A stretch of 8,221 nucleotides of DNA from an uncultured Gammaproteobacteria bacterium (lineage in GTDB: Bacteria; Pseudomonadota; Gammaproteobacteria; Pseudomonadales; DT-91), in NCBI GenBank assembly GCA_929200485.1, contig CAKMZU010000157.1, forward strand, positions 1-8,221. The letters are read 5' to 3'. This document shows positions 1 through 6,185 of this stretch, in pieces. The notes under the pieces were generated by a model that worked only from the letters and a program-made list of their open reading frames with translations, had not been told where the DNA came from and made no database searches. Positions within the stretch are counted from its first letter, which is position 1, and each line of letters opens with the position of its first letter. A program made the translations under genes and the position numbers.

Positions 1-77
1 CCTTACTGAAAACCTTGAAATTCAGCGCAGAATCTCAAAATCAATTATTAGAGATACCCTAAAAACTATGATTATCG

Positions 78-93
78 TTATTTAAATAGAGAG
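78..93 (+). repeat. Left copy of 16-bp direct repeat flanking the sphingomyelinase gene
   Basis: TTATTTAAATAGAGAG matches TTATTCAAATAGAGAG at 1719-1734 in 15 of 16 positions and in the same orientation. The two copies lie just outside the sphingomyelinase gene on either side, 1641 bp apart. The match does not extend at either end. It could be a recombination or insertion footprint, a shared regulator site, or chance similarity between AT-rich spacers. Confidence 0.5.
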
Positions 94-105
94 ATATAAT
101 TAAAC

Positions 106-125
106 TAACCATTTTAATATGGTTA
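106..125. terminator. Small hairpin downstream of the sphingomyelinase gene
   Basis: A perfect 7-bp inverted repeat, TAACCAT and ATGGTTA, encloses a 6-nt loop, about 55 nt past the sphingomyelinase stop codon. On the minus strand it is followed by a T/A-rich run without a clean U tract, so it would be a weak intrinsic terminator at best. If a plus-strand gene ends near 60-85, it could serve both directions. The stem is mostly A:T, so confidence is low. Confidence 0.3.
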
Positions 126-179
126 CACCCCTCCGCTAAAATTACCTAACAAAGCAAAGCAAACTATTGGCATCAGATA

Positions 180-1646
180 TCAATAACCATCAAAAGTGAA
201 TTTAGCCTGCACCATAAAGTGATCGGATAACTCAACATCGCCATAGTTATAGAGCTTTGTATTTAGCGAGCGCTGATACATACGATTACTGTCTAATGCC
301 CTTAGCGGAGTAATTTGAGAGACAGATTTAGACGGCTGCAGAAACCCTTTGACAGGAAGCACCATGTCATACAATCCATATTCTGTTACTTTTGGGTCAA
401 TCATCAGGTTCAAACTCGAATCATAGCTGAACCTGGGGGCTTTCGATAAATTTTGAGTCACACCCTCTGCATTCAGATTGAGTGTTGACTGCATATAATC
501 AAATTCATGCTTGTTATAGAAACTGGTATTGGTATCACCTAGAAAAAATAAAGGCTCATGGGCGGGGATAGACAGACCATGATTATTAATGATTTCTTTA
601 TTAATAATTCTGAATTCTTCCTGCCTGACCGCCAGTGATTTCTGATCGTCTTGTGCTTGCGTATGCGTTGCAATCAAGTTGTACGATTTACCATTTTTAT
701 CAATTTTAAAGTAGGCTGCGCCTTTGTTTGATAGTCTATCCGCATCCACTAGCGATTGGTGATCCTGATAATTAACAAAGTATTTCTGAGTAAATGGATG
801 ACGGCTTAAAATCAGCAAACCACTGTTTAAAGGCTTGAGATGGGTATTGTCTGGAACAGGATCATAGCTATAGCCGTAAGTGTTGTGGAACATATTTTTC
901 AGAACATCTCGACTAGCATGATCCCAAGCCTCTTGAAAAACCACAACATCTGCATGTTTCATAGCATCAACATTCGATAAATAATGCACTCGAGAATCCA
1001 TTTTATTCAAATCTAACGCTATACCAATATAATTGGGAAAAGCTTGGATATTATAGGTAACAACCGTTAACTCATTGTCTTCTTCCGATGAAAGAATGGA
1101 GGGCTTTTTATCAATTGAATAATAAATGCTGTCTATGCCCTGATCGCTTACATGATCTGCTTGCGCATTGACATAAAAGGTATAGGTATTGCCATCGGTA
1201 TATTTATAATCAAGCTGACCTATCTTATTAGGTAACACTTTATCCTTGGAGTTTTTATCATCCAGCAACACATGCTTAACGCCATTGACGCTAATGCCGA
1301 TTTCTACAATATGACTACCTATAAAATCACCATGGAAGACGGTCTCGAAAAAATTGTTTCTTACTTCCTTTTCATCGCCTGGCATTGAAAAATATGTGAT
1401 CAACGTATATTGATGCCCCCAGGTAATATGCTGATCATAGTTTATAACATGGCTTTCAACACGTTTGAATGCATCAAGTTTACCATTATGATGAACCTTA
1501 CAGGCTGAACCGGGTAATTTACTGTCACAGGTATTCATCAATGTCATGTTTTCATTCGTATTATTCATAAAGTACAAATAATACTCTGCATTGACCACAC
1601 TATGACAAAGCAACAACGCCATAACAAAAACAATACAAGCTCTCAT
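180..1646 (-). CDS. Secreted sphingomyelinase C-like phosphodiesterase
   Basis: The 488-aa product belongs to the endonuclease/exonuclease/phosphatase fold and most resembles neutral sphingomyelinase C, which hydrolyses sphingomyelin to ceramide and phosphocholine. Residues 1-20 form a Sec signal peptide with likely cleavage after VNA. The mature N-terminal part (about 21-185) looks beta-rich and is unrecognised; its C40 and C49 are the only mature cysteines and may form a disulfide. The catalytic domain (about 190-488) has YNIQ (N199), FQEAWD (E239), GLLILSR (276-282), LSNKGAAYFKI (305-315), ATHTQAQD (H328), GDTN (D371, N373) and SDHF (D475, H476). These match N16, E53, H151, D195, N197, D295 and H296 of the Bacillus cereus enzyme as I recall it. 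The Trp-Phe pair of the Bacillus membrane-binding hairpin is not seen. AGGTGA before the ATG supports the start. The gene is divergent from the next gene. Seven of 13 arginines are AGA/AGG, suggesting transfer. A related phosphodiesterase specificity is possible. Confidence 0.82.
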   Translation of the reverse strand: MRACIVFVMALLLCHSVVNAEYYLYFMNNTNENMTLMNTCDSKLPGSACKVHHNGKLDAFKRVESHVINYDQHITWGHQYTLITYFSMPGDEKEVRNNFFETVFHGDFIGSHIVEIGISVNGVKHVLLDDKNSKDKVLPNKIGQLDYKYTDGNTYTFYVNAQADHVSDQGIDSIYYSIDKKPSILSSEEDNELTVVTYNIQAFPNYIGIALDLNKMDSRVHYLSNVDAMKHADVVVFQEAWDHASRDVLKNMFHNTYGYSYDPVPDNTHLKPLNSGLLILSRHPFTQKYFVNYQDHQSLVDADRLSNKGAAYFKIDKNGKSYNLIATHTQAQDDQKSLAVRQEEFRIINKEIINNHGLSIPAHEPLFFLGDTNTSFYNKHEFDYMQSTLNLNAEGVTQNLSKAPRFSYDSSLNLMIDPKVTEYGLYDMVLPVKGFLQPSKSVSQITPLRALDSNRMYQRSLNTKLYNYGDVELSDHFMVQAKFTFDGY

Positions 1647-1649
1647 ATG

Positions 1650-1656
1650 TCACCTT
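1650..1656 (-). promoter_or_regulatory. Ribosome binding site of the sphingomyelinase gene
   Basis: On the minus strand AAGGTGA ends 3 nt before the ATG at 1646. It is a good match to the anti-Shine-Dalgarno sequence and fixes the start that supplies the signal peptide. Confidence 0.75.
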
Positions 1657-1687
1657 CGCCTTGATTAACTTAAAATTATTTAGACTA

Positions 1688-1706
1688 CTTAATTCGCATT
1701 ATTAAG
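1688..1706. repeat. Dyad CTTAAT-N7-ATTAAG over the predicted -10
   Basis: This perfect 6-bp inverted repeat with a 7-nt spacer overlaps the predicted -10 element (1698-1703) of the sphingomyelinase gene. The position is what one expects of a repressor operator, but a dyad this AT-rich could be chance. Confidence 0.35.
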
Positions 1707-1726
1707 CAGGTTAACAAATTATTCAA
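1698..1726 (-). promoter_or_regulatory. Candidate sigma70-type promoter of the sphingomyelinase gene
   Basis: On the minus strand TTGAAT (1726-1721) and AATAAT (1703-1698) are separated by exactly 17 nt. The first matches the -35 consensus at 4 of 6 positions and the second matches the -10 at 5 of 6. The predicted start near 1691 gives a leader of about 45 nt. The region is AT-rich, so false positives are likely; the two overlapping dyads add some weight. Confidence 0.4.
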
Positions 1727-1734
1727 ATAGAGAG
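1719..1734 (+). repeat. Right copy of 16-bp direct repeat flanking the sphingomyelinase gene
   Basis: TTATTCAAATAGAGAG differs from the copy at 78-93 only at its sixth base. This copy overlaps the predicted -35 of the sphingomyelinase promoter, so a regulator site is as plausible as a recombination footprint. Confidence 0.5.
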
Positions 1735-1741
1735 TGAATAA
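1719..1741. repeat. Dyad TTATTC-N11-GAATAA over the predicted -35
   Basis: This perfect 6-bp inverted repeat with an 11-nt spacer covers the predicted -35 (1721-1726) and shares its left arm with the right copy of the direct repeat. The symmetry fits a dimeric DNA-binding protein. The factor is unknown. Confidence 0.35.
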
Positions 1742-1811
1742 AAAGAAATTCAGACAAATATCGAAGGTTTATCAGGATAGTGAAAAATGAAAAGCCATGT
1801 CTTCCTACAAC

Positions 1812-1845
1812 ACATTGAACCTTATTGAAAAAATCAGATCAATGT
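1812..1845. repeat. Dyad ACATTGA-N20-TCAATGT upstream of the methyltransferase-like gene
   Basis: Two perfect 7-bp inverted arms (1812-1818 and 1839-1845) are separated by 20 nt and end 27 nt before the ATG at 1873. If the promoter is the extended -10 at 1856-1864, the dyad lies across the -20 to -60 region, suiting an activator or repressor site. The right arm overlaps a smaller palindrome, ATGT-A-ACAT (1842-1850). Confidence 0.3.
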
Positions 1846-1855
1846 AACATGAAGT

Positions 1856-1864
1856 TGATGTAAT
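1856..1864 (+). promoter_or_regulatory. Candidate extended -10 promoter giving a leaderless message
   Basis: TGATGTAAT fits the extended -10 pattern TGnTATAAT with one mismatch in the hexamer (TGTAAT at 1859-1864). No good -35 lies 16-18 nt upstream. Transcription would begin at about 1871-1873, at or next to the ATG of the methyltransferase-like gene. This would explain why no Shine-Dalgarno sequence precedes that ATG. It is a motif-based inference. Confidence 0.35.
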
Positions 1865-1872
1865 TATTTCTT

Positions 1873-2766
1873 ATGCCAAAAAAACTATCAATATTGCTAG
1901 TTTTATACCTGGTTTGTCTAGATAACAACTCACAGGCCGGAAACCTTAATTCGAGTAACAGAACGAACCTTACAAATCTAGAACAACATCGTAAACAAAA
2001 AATAGAGAAAAATAAAAAGGAGATAATTAGCGGAGGTGATATAAAAAACAGACGGCTATTAGATATCTTGCATACATTTAATGCCTTTCCTTCTTTAGCT
2101 GGAAAATTAGCTGAGCCATGTAATGCCATGGATTCAGGTGCTGGAGACTGTATGCTCGCTAGAGATATATTTGATGATACAAAAGCTACTCGAGAAACAT
2201 ATAACGCGAAAGAGCATGCACCAATTAAAGATCTTGGTCGATGTATCTACGCAGAGCATTCACAAGAAACCGCTGATCAGGCAAATGCTATAAAAAGGAA
2301 TAATAAAAATATTCATGTAACTTCTTTAACTCATACCACACCAGATGGTTGCCCTGAACATATAAACCACAGAATAATTACTGGTTTTTTTCAAGATAAA
2401 TCCGACAAAGAGATTTTAACAAAAAAGAGCTGGGATATACCAGCAAAAAGGGGTTGGGGTAAATTTGATGTAATTATCGACTCATTCGGTTGCTTACACC
2501 AGGCAGTTGACGATAAAGAGAGACTTGAGTTTTTAAAAATGTATAGCAAATTGATAAAGGACTCAGGAAAAATATATGCTTTCTCCAACACAACCTTATC
2601 CGATTTTATCGGCTTTGAGAAAGACAAAATCAGCAATCTACACATGAGAGTAGATTCAAAGACAATCAGTGACAATAAAAAAATAGCCGTGTTCGAAAAA
2701 CTTTCAGAAATACCCATTGAGTCAGAAGAAATTCCAGATTTTGAGATGAAAGACGCACCAGAGTAA
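1873..2766 (+). CDS. Exported protein with a class I SAM-methyltransferase-like domain
   Basis: The 297-aa product starts with a Sec-type signal peptide: basic PKK, hydrophobic LSILLVLYLVCL, and likely cleavage after SQA (residue 22). An Asn/Lys-rich spacer (about 23-60) follows. Residues 80-278 have the order of motifs of a Rossmann-fold methyltransferase: AMDSGAGD (85-92, SAM-binding glycine loop), IYAEHS (125-130, E128 where the ribose-binding acid usually sits), IITGFFQD (168-175), FDVIIDSFGCLHQ (198-210), LIKDSGKIYAFS (227-238) and IAVFEKL (271-277). The family and substrate are not recognised. An in-frame TAA at 1861 rules out a longer start. No Shine-Dalgarno sequence is seen. Five cysteines remain in the mature part. 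Eight of 12 arginines are AGA/AGG, unlike the downstream core genes. Export is odd for a SAM-dependent enzyme; it may act in a host cell or have lost catalysis. The fold call is moderate and the function unknown. Confidence 0.65.
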   Translation: MPKKLSILLVLYLVCLDNNSQAGNLNSSNRTNLTNLEQHRKQKIEKNKKEIISGGDIKNRRLLDILHTFNAFPSLAGKLAEPCNAMDSGAGDCMLARDIFDDTKATRETYNAKEHAPIKDLGRCIYAEHSQETADQANAIKRNNKNIHVTSLTHTTPDGCPEHINHRIITGFFQDKSDKEILTKKSWDIPAKRGWGKFDVIIDSFGCLHQAVDDKERLEFLKMYSKLIKDSGKIYAFSNTTLSDFIGFEKDKISNLHMRVDSKTISDNKKIAVFEKLSEIPIESEEIPDFEMKDAPE

Positions 2767-2884
2767 AACGAATACCGTTAGATAATAGCAGCTGATATTC
2801 TTAACATAGGCTAACAAGTCTATCGTCACAATAGCTCAACCACTACTACTAAATTAATGATTTATACCATATTCGCGGTGACGC
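2767..2884. other. Spacer between convergent genes, no clear terminator
   Basis: This 118-bp gap separates the ends of the methyltransferase-like gene (plus) and the DUF6586-like gene (minus), and marks the border between accessory and core segments. Only short weak dyads are present, such as TAAAT-N5-ATTTA near 2851-2865, and neither strand has a GC stem with a U tract. Termination here may be Rho-dependent. Confidence 0.4.
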
Positions 2885-3373
2885 TTACCCCTCATCAAAA
2901 AAAGCGCGCCAGGTATTGATAAAGTCCTTTAATGATTGCAGGCAATCAGGCAAATCAAATTCTGCATCCATACTGACTAGAGGAACGAGTTGCTCATTAA
3001 CCCCCATGGCAGAAGATGAATTGAAATCGTCGTCAATCGCCAAAAACTCACGATAAGATCGATCAATCTGACAAACCCAGGATGATGCATTCAAGGATAG
3101 CTCGACTAACGCATCGATTGGTGGCAGCCCACGCTCTTCTTCATCAAGTTGAGCTTTTAGTATATCGAGGTCAATACCATCCGATTGAATTTGAACAGCC
3201 TCTGCCAACTCCTGAATAAAATGATCAAGAGCAACCTTAAGGGTTGAACTGACTGCGCCATCCAATGCTTTATACTGTGCTTTAAAGGCTGCGCCTTCAT
3301 CAAGACCTGATTGCAGCTCAAGCAAAAGCGCTGCATGATAAAGTTTTTCATTAACGAGGTTTGCAATAGACAT
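2885..3373 (-). CDS. Conserved DUF6586-like protein following topA
   Basis: The 162-aa protein is probably cytoplasmic, with no signal peptide or membrane segment. It looks almost entirely helical and is acidic, with conserved-looking segments at residues 5-35 (VNEKLYHAALLLELQ onward), 45-60 and 86-110, the last containing SSWVCQIDRSYREF. I recognise it as resembling the small DUF6586 proteins encoded directly after topA in Pseudomonas and relatives; this is from memory and the function is unknown. The start lies 5 nt past the topA stop, and the upstream sequence has only a poor ribosome site, so translation is probably coupled to topA. All four arginines use CGN, consistent with native core DNA. 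Confidence 0.72.
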   Translation of the reverse strand: MSIANLVNEKLYHAALLLELQSGLDEGAAFKAQYKALDGAVSSTLKVALDHFIQELAEAVQIQSDGIDLDILKAQLDEEERGLPPIDALVELSLNASSWVCQIDRSYREFLAIDDDFNSSSAMGVNEQLVPLVSMDAEFDLPDCLQSLKDFINTWRAFFDEG

Positions 3374-3378
3374 AAAAG

Positions 3379-6036
3379 CTATTTTTCTTTGGCTTTTTTC
3401 TTAGGCTTCGGTAATTCAATCTGCCATTTACCATCGACATTAAAGGCTCGCCAACCGGTTGCCTTGCCATTATCATCTTCAGTCATAAGGTATTGCTCTT
3501 TCGTCTTACGGCTATAACGAATTTGTGTTTTGATGCCCGCATTATCTTCTACTGGCCCATCAAATAAAAAGGCATACTTCTGATCGATTTCACTTTGATG
3601 CGGTTTGATCTCAAACAGATATGGCGCGCGAGTTTCTCGATTTTTAGGAAACTGACTGGCGGCTAAAAACAAGCCGGATGCCCCATCACGAAGCACATAA
3701 GTATCTTCCACTTTTTGACAAGCTAACTCTGGCATAGGCACCGGATCCATTTTTGGCGGTGCCGCTTCACCATTTTTCAATAATTTTCGCGTATTTTTAC
3801 AGTCTTCATTGGTGCAACCAAAGTATTTACCAAATCGCCCTGATTTTAACTGCATTTCACTGCCGCATTTATCGCATTCAAGCGTTGGGCCTTCATAACC
3901 TTTGATTTTAAATTGGCCTTGCTCAAGCTCATAGCCTGTGCAGTCTGGGTTATTACCACAAACATGTAGCTTCCTTTGCTCATCAATAAGATAGCTATCC
4001 ATTGAGGTATTACACAGCTTGCAGCGATGCTTTTCACGTAACAATAAGGATTCCGCTTCATCATCAGCATCAACGGCGATAGCTTCATCACCTGAAATCA
4101 AATTAATGGTATTTTTACAACGTTCTTTTGGCGGAAGCGCATAGCCTGAACAGCCTAAGAAAACACCGGTACTTGCGGTGCGAATCTGCATAGGCCTGCC
4201 ACAATTATCACAGGAGATATCTGTCTCTGTTGGATTATTCTGACGCATCCCACCTTCATCAGCATTCGCTGCATCAAGCTTTGCAGAAAAATCTTTATAG
4301 AAATTATTTAACTCAACCACCCATTGCTTTTTATCCTGGGCAATCTCATCGAGGGTATCTTCCATTCTTGCGGTAAACGAGTAATCCATCAAGTTGGCAA
4401 AATTTTCATTTAAGCGGTCAGTAACAATATCACCCATTTTCTCAGCATAAAATCGGCGATTCTCAACATGAGCATAACCACGGTCTTGAATCGTTGAGAT
4501 AATGGCAGCATAAGTCGACGGTCTGCCAATCCCGCGCTTTTCGAGCTCTTTAACAAGACTTGCTTCGGTAAATCTCGCTGTCGGCTTGGTAAAGTGCTGC
4601 TTGGGATCAATACCTTTAAGCGTTAGTACATCCCCAGCTTTAACATCAGGCAGAATGCTGTCTTCCTCTTTTTTACCCACCGGTGTCATTACTTTGGTAT
4701 AACCATCAAAGCGTAAAATACGACCACGGGTTTTTAATTCAAACTCCCCTGCCATAACAGTAACCGAAGTCGATGTATATTGTGCCGGTGTCATCTGGCA
4801 AGCAACAAACTGCCGCCAGATTAGCTCGTAGAGTCTTTCGGCATCACGCTCCATATTCGTTAACTGTGTTGATGAAAGGCCTACGTTAGAAGGTCGAATA
4901 GCTTCATGCGCTTCTTGTGCCCCTTCTTTACTACCATAAACTTTTGGCTCGTCAGGCAGGTATTTCTTGCCGAAATTATCCAGAATAAAATCTCGGCAGT
5001 TGGCAACGGCTTCCTGACTCAGGTTAGTTGAGTCAGTACGCATGTAAGTAATATAACCTGCTTCATAAAGTCTTTGCGCCATCATCATGGTTTTCTTTAC
5101 AGAAAAACCTAGCCTTGTCGATGCGGCCTGCTGCAAAGTCGATGTGATAAAAGGTGCTGAGGGCTTTGAGCTTGTTGGCTTATCATCTCGAGAGACGACG
5201 TTAAATTGCGATGGTTTAAGACCGACTACCGCACTATCGGCCTGATCTTTATTGACTGGTTTAAAGGCTTTGTCGCCTTGCTTTTTAACTTCGAGTCGAA
5301 TCGCACTGTTGTCTTTTGTTTCGCAGTCAACATGCACATCCCAAAATTCTTCTGGCACAAAGGCGCGAATTTCACGCTCGCGCTCAACCAATAATTTCAC
5401 AGCGACCGACTGCACTCTACCGGCAGACAAGCCTCGGGCAACCTTCGCCCAAAGCAGAGGCGATACCATAAATCCCACCACGCGATCCAAAAACCGCCTC
5501 GCCTGTTGCGCATTGACTCGGTTCATATCTAAAGCGGTCGGCGATTCAAAAGCACTTTGTATGGCTGATTTAGTAATCTCATTAAAGACCACACGGCGAT
5601 AACGAGACTCATCACCACCAATGGCTTCTTTTAGATGCCAGGCAATCGCTTCTCCCTCTCTATCCAAATCGGTAGCAAGATAGATCGTGTCAGCATCCTT
5701 AGCTAATCGCTTGAGCTCAGTAACAACTTTTTCTTTACCCGGAAGGATTTCGTATTGTGGATCCCAGCCATTATCAGGGTCGATACCCATTCGTTTGACA
5801 AGCTGCAGGTGCGCTTTTTGCTTTTTATACACCGCCTTATCTTCAGCTGACATCTTACGGGTTTTGGCCGCTTCTGCCGCTCGGGCTTTTGCATCAACCG
5901 GCCCTTTTTGCGAACCACTGGTCGGCAAATCTCGAATATGTCCCACACTGGATTTTACAATGTAGTCTTTGCCGAGATATTTATTAATGGTTTTTGCTTT
6001 CGCCGGTGACTCAACGATTACCAGTGATTTACCCAT
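3379..6036 (-). CDS. topA: DNA topoisomerase I (type IA, omega protein)
   Basis: This enzyme relaxes negative supercoils by transient single-strand cleavage through a 5'-phosphotyrosine and balances gyrase in the cytoplasm. At 885 aa it is full length (Escherichia coli 865). The Toprim domain carries E9 (VIVESPAKA) and the DLDRE metal site (D123, D125, E127). The active-site tyrosine is Y331 in [10 protein letters not shown]. The conserved HEAIRPS (377-383) and GIGRPSTYA (502-510) are present. Three four-cysteine zinc ribbons follow: C609/C612/C629/C640, C672/C675/C693/C699 and C721/C724/C741/C746. A zinc-free C-terminal ribbon region and a Lys-rich tail (KPKKKAKEK) complete it. The ATG leads directly into the conserved [14 protein letters not shown] start. 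A strong promoter lies just upstream and the DUF6586-like gene follows after 5 nt. No key residue is missing. Confidence 0.98.
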   Translation of the reverse strand: MGKSLVIVESPAKAKTINKYLGKDYIVKSSVGHIRDLPTSGSQKGPVDAKARAAEAAKTRKMSAEDKAVYKKQKAHLQLVKRMGIDPDNGWDPQYEILPGKEKVVTELKRLAKDADTIYLATDLDREGEAIAWHLKEAIGGDESRYRRVVFNEITKSAIQSAFESPTALDMNRVNAQQARRFLDRVVGFMVSPLLWAKVARGLSAGRVQSVAVKLLVEREREIRAFVPEEFWDVHVDCETKDNSAIRLEVKKQGDKAFKPVNKDQADSAVVGLKPSQFNVVSRDDKPTSSKPSAPFITSTLQQAASTRLGFSVKKTMMMAQRLYEAGYITYMRTDSTNLSQEAVANCRDFILDNFGKKYLPDEPKVYGSKEGAQEAHEAIRPSNVGLSSTQLTNMERDAERLYELIWRQFVACQMTPAQYTSTSVTVMAGEFELKTRGRILRFDGYTKVMTPVGKKEEDSILPDVKAGDVLTLKGIDPKQHFTKPTARFTEASLVKELEKRGIGRPSTYAAIISTIQDRGYAHVENRRFYAEKMGDIVTDRLNENFANLMDYSFTARMEDTLDEIAQDKKQWVVELNNFYKDFSAKLDAANADEGGMRQNNPTETDISCDNCGRPMQIRTASTGVFLGCSGYALPPKERCKNTINLISGDEAIAVDADDEAESLLLREKHRCKLCNTSMDSYLIDEQRKLHVCGNNPDCTGYELEQGQFKIKGYEGPTLECDKCGSEMQLKSGRFGKYFGCTNEDCKNTRKLLKNGEAAPPKMDPVPMPELACQKVEDTYVLRDGASGLFLAASQFPKNRETRAPYLFEIKPHQSEIDQKYAFLFDGPVEDNAGIKTQIRYSRKTKEQYLMTEDDNGKATGWRAFNVDGKWQIELPKPKKKAKEK

Positions 6037-6071
6037 GGGTTAACTTTTCTTTCGTTTTAAGGTTTGCCAAA

Positions 6072-6100
6072 GTTATAGAGTGTTGATTTTCCATCGTCAA
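6072..6100 (-). promoter_or_regulatory. Sigma70-type promoter of topA
   Basis: On the minus strand TTGACG (6100-6095) and TATAAC (6077-6072) each match consensus at 5 of 6 bases and are separated by the optimal 17 nt. The predicted start near 6065 gives a leader of about 29 nt before the topA ATG. It is the best promoter in the window and implies topA is expressed independently of uup. Confidence 0.7.
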
Positions 6101-6123
6101 GATGAATTTCATGACCTTTTAAC

Positions 6124-6151
6124 AAAAAAATCCCTTTTAGCGATCTTTTTT
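6124..6151 (-). terminator. Weak terminator candidate after uup
   Basis: Read on the minus strand, an A tract plus GATC, a short loop and GAT followed by seven T form an A:U-rich hairpin with a U tract, starting 34 nt past the uup stop. The core stem is only about 4 bp with a G:U pair, so termination efficiency would be poor. It sits between the uup stop and the topA promoter, where a terminator is expected. Confidence 0.3.
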
Positions 6152-6185
6152 GACCCTTTATTACCTAAATAACAATATGTTAGGC

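Larger units (their letters stand above)
1..179. other. Left-edge region without a confirmed gene
   Basis: This stretch lies downstream of the sphingomyelinase gene, which ends at 180. It is AT-rich. Two plus-strand frames are open from the window edge, one stopping at 83-85 (TAA) and one at 60-62 (TAA). Either could be the tail of a plus-strand gene convergent with the sphingomyelinase gene, but both are too short to tell from chance and neither peptide is recognisable. The region also holds one copy of a 16-bp direct repeat (78-93) and a small hairpin (106-125), listed separately. Confidence 0.4.

Noticed and set aside
1..85. Two open plus-strand frames at the left edge as the tail of a gene
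   Set aside because: Both frames are open over fewer than 30 codons, so they cannot be told apart from each other or from chance; kept only as a note in the edge region.
17..1753. GAAATTCAG present at both 17-25 and 1745-1753
   Set aside because: Only 9 bp, and its order relative to the 16-bp repeats is not collinear between the two sides, so it does not extend that repeat.
1873..1940. Possible lipoprotein signal, cysteine at residue 15 (YLVC)
   Set aside because: The residues before the cysteine do not fit a lipobox, which wants a small residue directly before Cys, and the hydrophobic run ends better with cleavage after SQA.
2032..2040. Near-perfect Shine-Dalgarno sequence GGAGGTGAT inside the methyltransferase-like gene
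   Set aside because: No ATG, GTG or TTG lies at a usable distance in any productive frame (only ATA follows), and starting here would remove the signal peptide.
1839..2129. Minus-strand open frame of 96 codons overlapping the start of the methyltransferase-like gene
   Set aside because: It lies opposite a convincing coding region, its peptide has no recognisable motif, and its composition looks like a reverse-strand shadow.
5252..5602. Plus-strand open frames of 60-116 codons opposite topA and uup (for example 5252-5602, 5687-5965, 7071-7379)
   Set aside because: They lie antisense to strongly conserved genes, lack motifs and ribosome sites, and are expected by-products of those genes' codon use.
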